From the NCBI GenBank assembly GCA_913009915.1, contig CAJVYZ010000005.1:1-16074 (forward strand): a DNA stretch of 16,074 nt, in the 5' to 3' direction. The notes below the pieces were generated by a model that was not told the origin of the DNA, made no database searches, and was given only the letters and a program-made list of their open reading frames with translations. This DNA comes from an uncultured Gemmatimonadota bacterium. Lineage in GTDB: Bacteria > Gemmatimonadota > Gemmatimonadetes > Gemmatimonadales > GWC2-71-9. Position 1 is the first letter of the stretch. Each line of letters starts with the position of its first letter. Below are positions 13,211-16,074 of this stretch, piece by piece. The translations under genes and the position numbers were made by a program.

Positions 13211-15697
13211 TCAGTCGGCCTCTTCCGCGGACGCCGCTACCGGATCCGTGTCACTGGTGGCACCGTTCTCCGTCACCACTCGGGCCACGTCGACGACTGC
13301 GTCCCCTGCATCTAGGTTCATGACCTTCACACCCTGTGTGTTGCGACCGATGACGCGGATCCCGTCCACCGGGACCCGGATGATGACTCCCTTACGGGTG
13401 ATCATCATCAGTTCGTCCTGCGGCTGGACCTCCTTGAGGGCGATGATGTGCCCCGTCCTGGCTGTCTTCTTGAGGGTGATGATGCCCTTGCCGCCACGTC
13501 GTTGGACGCGATAGTCGACCAGCTCGGACCGCTTCCCCAGTCCGTTCTCGCTGACCACCAGCAGGGTGGCATCCCGGCGCGCCACCACCATGTCGATGAC
13601 TCGATCGCCGCTCCCGAGTACGATGCCCTTGACCCCCGTGGCAGGCCGGCCCATTTCGCGGACGTCGCTCTGGTGAAACCGGATGCTCATGCCGTTGCTG
13701 GTGGCCAGGACGATGTCGCTGTTGGTGTCGCACAACTGCACGTCGATGAGTTCGTCACTCGGCCCAATATTGATGGCGTTGATGCCGGTGGCGCGCACGT
13801 TGCGATAGGCGGAGAGTACCGTGCGCTTTACGGTGCCGCCCCTGGTGGCGAACATGAGCCACCGGTCGTCGCTGAATTCGCGCACAGCCACCGTGGCGGC
13901 GATATGCTCGTCGGGCCGGATGTTGATGCAGTGGATCACCGGCTTGCCGCGAGCCGCCCGGCCACCCTGCGGTATCTCGTGCACCTTCAGCCAGTAGATT
14001 TGCCCCTTATCGCTGAAGAACATCAGGTAGTCGTGGGTGCTGGCGATGAACAGATGCTCCACCCAATCGTCGTCCTTGGTGCCCATGCCGGCCAGGCCGC
14101 GGCCACCGCGCCGCTGGCGTCGATAGGTCGACACCGGGATGCGCTTGATGTACCCGGTGTGGGAGATGGTGATCACCATGTCTTCTTCGGCGATCAGATC
14201 CTCGACCGAAAATTCACCCTGGTCGGCGATGATCTCCGTCCGGCGATCGTCGCCGAACCGCTCCACGATGTCGTTCATCTCCTCGAGCAGGATCTTCATG
14301 CGCTTTGGCTTGGACTTGAGGATGGCCTGGAGCGCCTTGATGGTGGCTCGGAGTTCCTTGAGTTCGGCGTCGAGTTTTTCGATTTCCAGGCCGGTGAGCT
14401 TGGCCAGCCGCATGTTGAGGATGGCGTCGCTCTGCTTCTCGGTGAACCCAAAGCGCTTGCGGAGCTTGGTGTCCGCCTCCGCCGCGTCGGCCGATGCCCG
14501 GATGATCTTGATGACTTCGTCGATGTTGTCGACCGCGATCTTGAGGCCGTCGAGGATGTGCTCGCGGGCCGCGGCCGCATCGAGATCGAACTGCGTCCGC
14601 CGGACGATGATTTCGTGCCGGTGTTCGACGTACCGCTCCAACATTTCCTTGAGGTTCATCACCTTGGGGACGCCCTTGTCGAGCGCCAGCATGATGACAC
14701 CGAAAGTGGTTTGCAGCGAGGTATGCTTGTACAACTGGTTCAGGACGACGTTGGGGATGGCATCACGCTTCAACTCGATGACCACACGGATGCCGTCCCT
14801 GTCGGTCTCGTCACGGACTCCGCTGATGCCCTCGACTCGCTTGGCGATGGCCAAGTCGGCGATACTGCGCACCAGGTTTTCCTTGTTGACCTGGTAGGGA
14901 ATCTCGGTGACGACGATGGCACACTTGCCCGTCGACTCCTTCTCCTCGATCCGCGCCCGCGCCCGGACCACCACTCGCCCGCGACCCGTTTGGTAGGCCT
15001 CCTTGATACCGCCCGAGCCATAAATGAGCCCACCGGTCGGGAAGTCAGGACCGGTGATGACCGACCGCAGCTCGTCGATGGTGACCTCGGAGTTCTCCAC
15101 CAGCAGCTCGATGGCGCCGGCCACCTCCCGCAGATTGTGCGGCGGAATATTGGTGGCCATTCCCACGGCGATGCCGCTCGATCCGTTGACCAGGAGATTG
15201 GGCAAGCGCGACGGCAACACCGTCGGTTCCTGGAGCCGGTCGTCGAAGTTGGGCTGGAAGTCGACCGTGTTCTTGTCGATGTCGTCCAGCATGGCCACTG
15301 CAACTCGCGTCAGGCGGGCCTCGGTGTAGCGGTAGGCCGCGGCCCGGTCACCATCAATCGAGCCGAAATTGCCTTGGCCGGCGATCAGCGGATACCGCAG
15401 AGAGAAATTCTGTACCATCCGTACCAGGGCATCGTAGACCGAACTGTCGCCGTGCGGGTGGTACTTGCCCAACACGTCACCCACCACCGTCGCCGACTTC
15501 TTGAACGCCCGCCCGGGCGTGAGCCCCAGCTCGTTCATGGCGTAGAGAATGCGGCGATGCACCGGCTTGAGCCCGTCGCGCACATCCGGCAACGCCCGGG
15601 ACACGATGACGCTCATCGAGTAGTTGATGAACGACTGCTGCATTTCATCTTCGATGAGCCGGGGAAGTATCCGCTCGCTGGCGTTGGGTGCGGTCAT
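13211..15697 (-). CDS. gyrA: DNA gyrase subunit A
   Basis: The 828-residue product is full-length GyrA, the subunit of the gyrase A2B2 complex that cuts and rejoins DNA to introduce negative supercoils. The catalytic tyrosine is Y124 in [12 protein letters not shown], preceded by R123. The quinolone-resistance region [13 protein letters not shown] is present; S85 and D89 occupy the positions of E. coli S83 and D87, i.e. the sensitive-type residues. The C-terminal domain has the gyrase-defining box QRRGGRG near residue 527, and a second QRRGGKG near residue 731. This separates it from topoisomerase IV ParC. The C-terminus ends in a short acidic tail (ASAEEAD). A promoter lies upstream (15751-15780). 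No gyrB is in the window. Confidence 0.97.
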   Translation of the reverse strand: MTAPNASERILPRLIEDEMQQSFINYSMSVIVSRALPDVRDGLKPVHRRILYAMNELGLTPGRAFKKSATVVGDVLGKYHPHGDSSVYDALVRMVQNFSLRYPLIAGQGNFGSIDGDRAAAYRYTEARLTRVAVAMLDDIDKNTVDFQPNFDDRLQEPTVLPSRLPNLLVNGSSGIAVGMATNIPPHNLREVAGAIELLVENSEVTIDELRSVITGPDFPTGGLIYGSGGIKEAYQTGRGRVVVRARARIEEKESTGKCAIVVTEIPYQVNKENLVRSIADLAIAKRVEGISGVRDETDRDGIRVVIELKRDAIPNVVLNQLYKHTSLQTTFGVIMLALDKGVPKVMNLKEMLERYVEHRHEIIVRRTQFDLDAAAAREHILDGLKIAVDNIDEVIKIIRASADAAEADTKLRKRFGFTEKQSDAILNMRLAKLTGLEIEKLDAELKELRATIKALQAILKSKPKRMKILLEEMNDIVERFGDDRRTEIIADQGEFSVEDLIAEEDMVITISHTGYIKRIPVSTYRRQRRGGRGLAGMGTKDDDWVEHLFIASTHDYLMFFSDKGQIYWLKVHEIPQGGRAARGKPVIHCINIRPDEHIAATVAVREFSDDRWLMFATRGGTVKRTVLSAYRNVRATGINAINIGPSDELIDVQLCDTNSDIVLATSNGMSIRFHQSDVREMGRPATGVKGIVLGSGDRVIDMVVARRDATLLVVSENGLGKRSELVDYRVQRRGGKGIITLKKTARTGHIIALKEVQPQDELMMITRKGVIIRVPVDGIRVIGRNTQGVKVMNLDAGDAVVDVARVVTENGATSDTDPVAASAEEAD

Positions 15698-15750
15698 GGA
15701 GGCCGATCGGGGCTTGGGGCGGGTGAATCAAGAGGTCGGAATAACCCCGA

Positions 15751-15780
15751 AATATAGCCCCATCGGGGGCTACGAAGCAA
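15751..15780 (-). promoter_or_regulatory. Sigma70-like promoter for gyrA with an inverted repeat in its spacer
   Basis: On the minus strand TTGCTT (15775-15780), an 18-base spacer and TATATT (15751-15756) are a good match; the start would be near 15744, about 47 bases before the ATG. Most of the spacer is a perfect 7-bp inverted repeat, TAGCCCC (15755-15761) and GGGGCTA (15766-15772) with a 4-base centre. It could be an operator, or form a supercoiling-sensitive structure. Confidence 0.5.
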
Positions 15781-15827
15781 CCGGGGATAGTGGGGGTAAG
15801 TTGTGGTGGGATAGGGAGTTACCGAGA

Positions 15828-15903
15828 GGGCGTGGGGCGTAGGGCGTGGGGCGTGGGAACCACCCTCTATCGCCCCACGCCCCACACCCTACGCCCTACG
15901 CCC
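15828..15903. repeat. Large inverted repeat with 30-bp arms and a 16-base loop
   Basis: The left arm, 15828-15857, pairs with the right arm, 15874-15903, at 28 of 30 positions; the loop is 15858-15873. Both arms consist of a period-7 sequence (see the overlapping repeat). There is no U-run for a classical terminator, but the stem would be very stable and may impede polymerases and assembly. Confidence 0.8.
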
Positions 15904-15917
15904 TACGCCCTACGCCC
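15871..15917. repeat. Heptamer tandem repeat, consensus CGCCCYA, about six copies
   Basis: From 15871 units run CGCCCCA, CGCCCCA, CACCCTA, CGCCCTA, CGCCCTA, CGCCCTA and then CGCCC. The left arm at 15833-15857 holds the complement as TGGGGCG, TAGGGCG and TGGGGCG. The periodicity makes in-frame proteins of the type TPYALRP, so open frames across it are spurious. Confidence 0.8.
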
Positions 15918-15985
15918 ATCAACACTACCGGCATCACCAACAGCGCCCCGATGGTCCCGGCAATCACTCCACCGCTGGTGGCTAG
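15896..15985 (-). CDS. Possible 3' end of an unidentified membrane-protein gene, cut by the adapter
   Basis: Reading the minus strand from 15985 gives 29 codons to a TAG at 15896-15898. They read LATSGGVIAGTIGALLVM and then PVVLMGVGRRA. The peptide is hydrophobic with glycines, like a final transmembrane helix followed by a basic tail; the GALLxxPV pattern recalls AI-2E/PerM transporter C-termini, but the fragment is too short to assign. The stop lies inside the heptamer repeat. If real, this is the gene upstream of gyrA on the same strand; it could also be chance. Confidence 0.3.
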   Translation of the reverse strand, partial: LATSGGVIAGTIGALLVMPVVLMGVGRRA

Positions 15986-15986
15986 G

Positions 15987-16063
15987 AGATCGGAAGAGCA
16001 CACGTCTGAACTCCAGTCACACTGATATATCTCGTATGCCGTCTTCTGCTTGAAAAAAAAAAA
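15987..16063 (+). other. Illumina TruSeq indexed adapter and poly-A (sequencing artefact)
   Basis: AGATCGGAAGAGC begins at 15987 and continues as the standard TruSeq 3' adapter to 16020. Index ACTGATAT follows at 16021-16028, then the flow-cell primer (ATCTCGTATGCC...CTTCTGCTTG) to 16052. A run of eleven A follows (16053-16063), as produced when a read passes the end of a short library insert. The index matches what I recall as TruSeq index 25. It is not part of the genome. Confidence 0.98.
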
Positions 16064-16074
16064 CTCTTCAACCC
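16064..16074. other. Residual bases after the poly-A, probably noise
   Basis: The eleven bases after the adapter and A-run cannot belong to the chromosome next to 15986. They are most likely low-quality base calls past the end of the template. Confidence 0.8.

Noticed and set aside
15441..15453. Possible quinolone-resistance substitution in gyrA
   Set aside because: The residues at the resistance positions are Ser and Asp, as in sensitive enzymes.
13448..15757. A 769-codon open frame on the plus strand opposite gyrA
   Set aside because: It lies entirely antisense to an unmistakable gyrA; long antisense frames are common in GC-rich genes, and the product (many His, Asp, Val, Gly) resembles no family.
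15871..15917. Heptamer repeats as a CRISPR array
   Set aside because: Units are 7 bases with no spacers and no cas genes nearby.

Overview
This is a GC-rich bacterial chromosomal fragment, probably the end of a metagenome contig. It looks Gram-negative: it encodes an outer-membrane beta-barrel ending in Phe, a lipoprotein and a Tat-exported hydrolase. Protein character and codon use suggest Gemmatimonadota or a related group, but that is inference. Most of the window is ordinary housekeeping and metabolic DNA. I see no phage, transposon, CRISPR array, tRNA or rRNA.

Left part (1-6257). A minus-strand pair is cut by the left edge: a two-TM/TPR-like membrane protein (823-1482), then a nicotinate phosphoribosyltransferase (1-818, partial). 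It diverges from a plus-strand pair, a Tat-exported glycosylasparaginase-type Ntn hydrolase (1624-2661) coupled to an outer-membrane barrel (2658-3776). Two back-to-back sigma70-like promoters lie between the pairs. The barrel gene converges on a minus-strand pair: a saccharopine dehydrogenase family/lysine 6-dehydrogenase-like oxidoreductase (4369-5508), then a thioredoxin-fold protein (3773-4327). A TetR regulator (5610-6257) diverges from that pair and is the natural candidate to regulate it.

Right part (6364-15697). All clear genes are on the minus strand. In transcription order they are gyrA, a threonine dehydratase/serine racemase-like PLP enzyme, a REC-GAF-GGDEF diguanylate cyclase, a short stretch resembling the end of a Ser/Thr kinase domain, a 2-oxoacid dehydrogenase E1 alpha subunit, a prokaryotic cation-chloride-cotransporter (SLC12-like) protein and a PD40/TolB-like lipoprotein. 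Tight junctions (TAG directly followed by ATG; an ATGA overlap) suggest translational coupling of neighbours, although the functions look mostly unrelated.

Right end (15698-16074). Upstream of gyrA are a good promoter candidate, a 30-bp-arm hairpin made of 7-bp repeats, and a possible C-terminal fragment of another membrane protein. From 15987 the sequence is not biological: it is an Illumina TruSeq indexed adapter followed by poly-A and a short junk tail. The contig should be trimmed there, and the coding-looking peptide read through it is an artefact.
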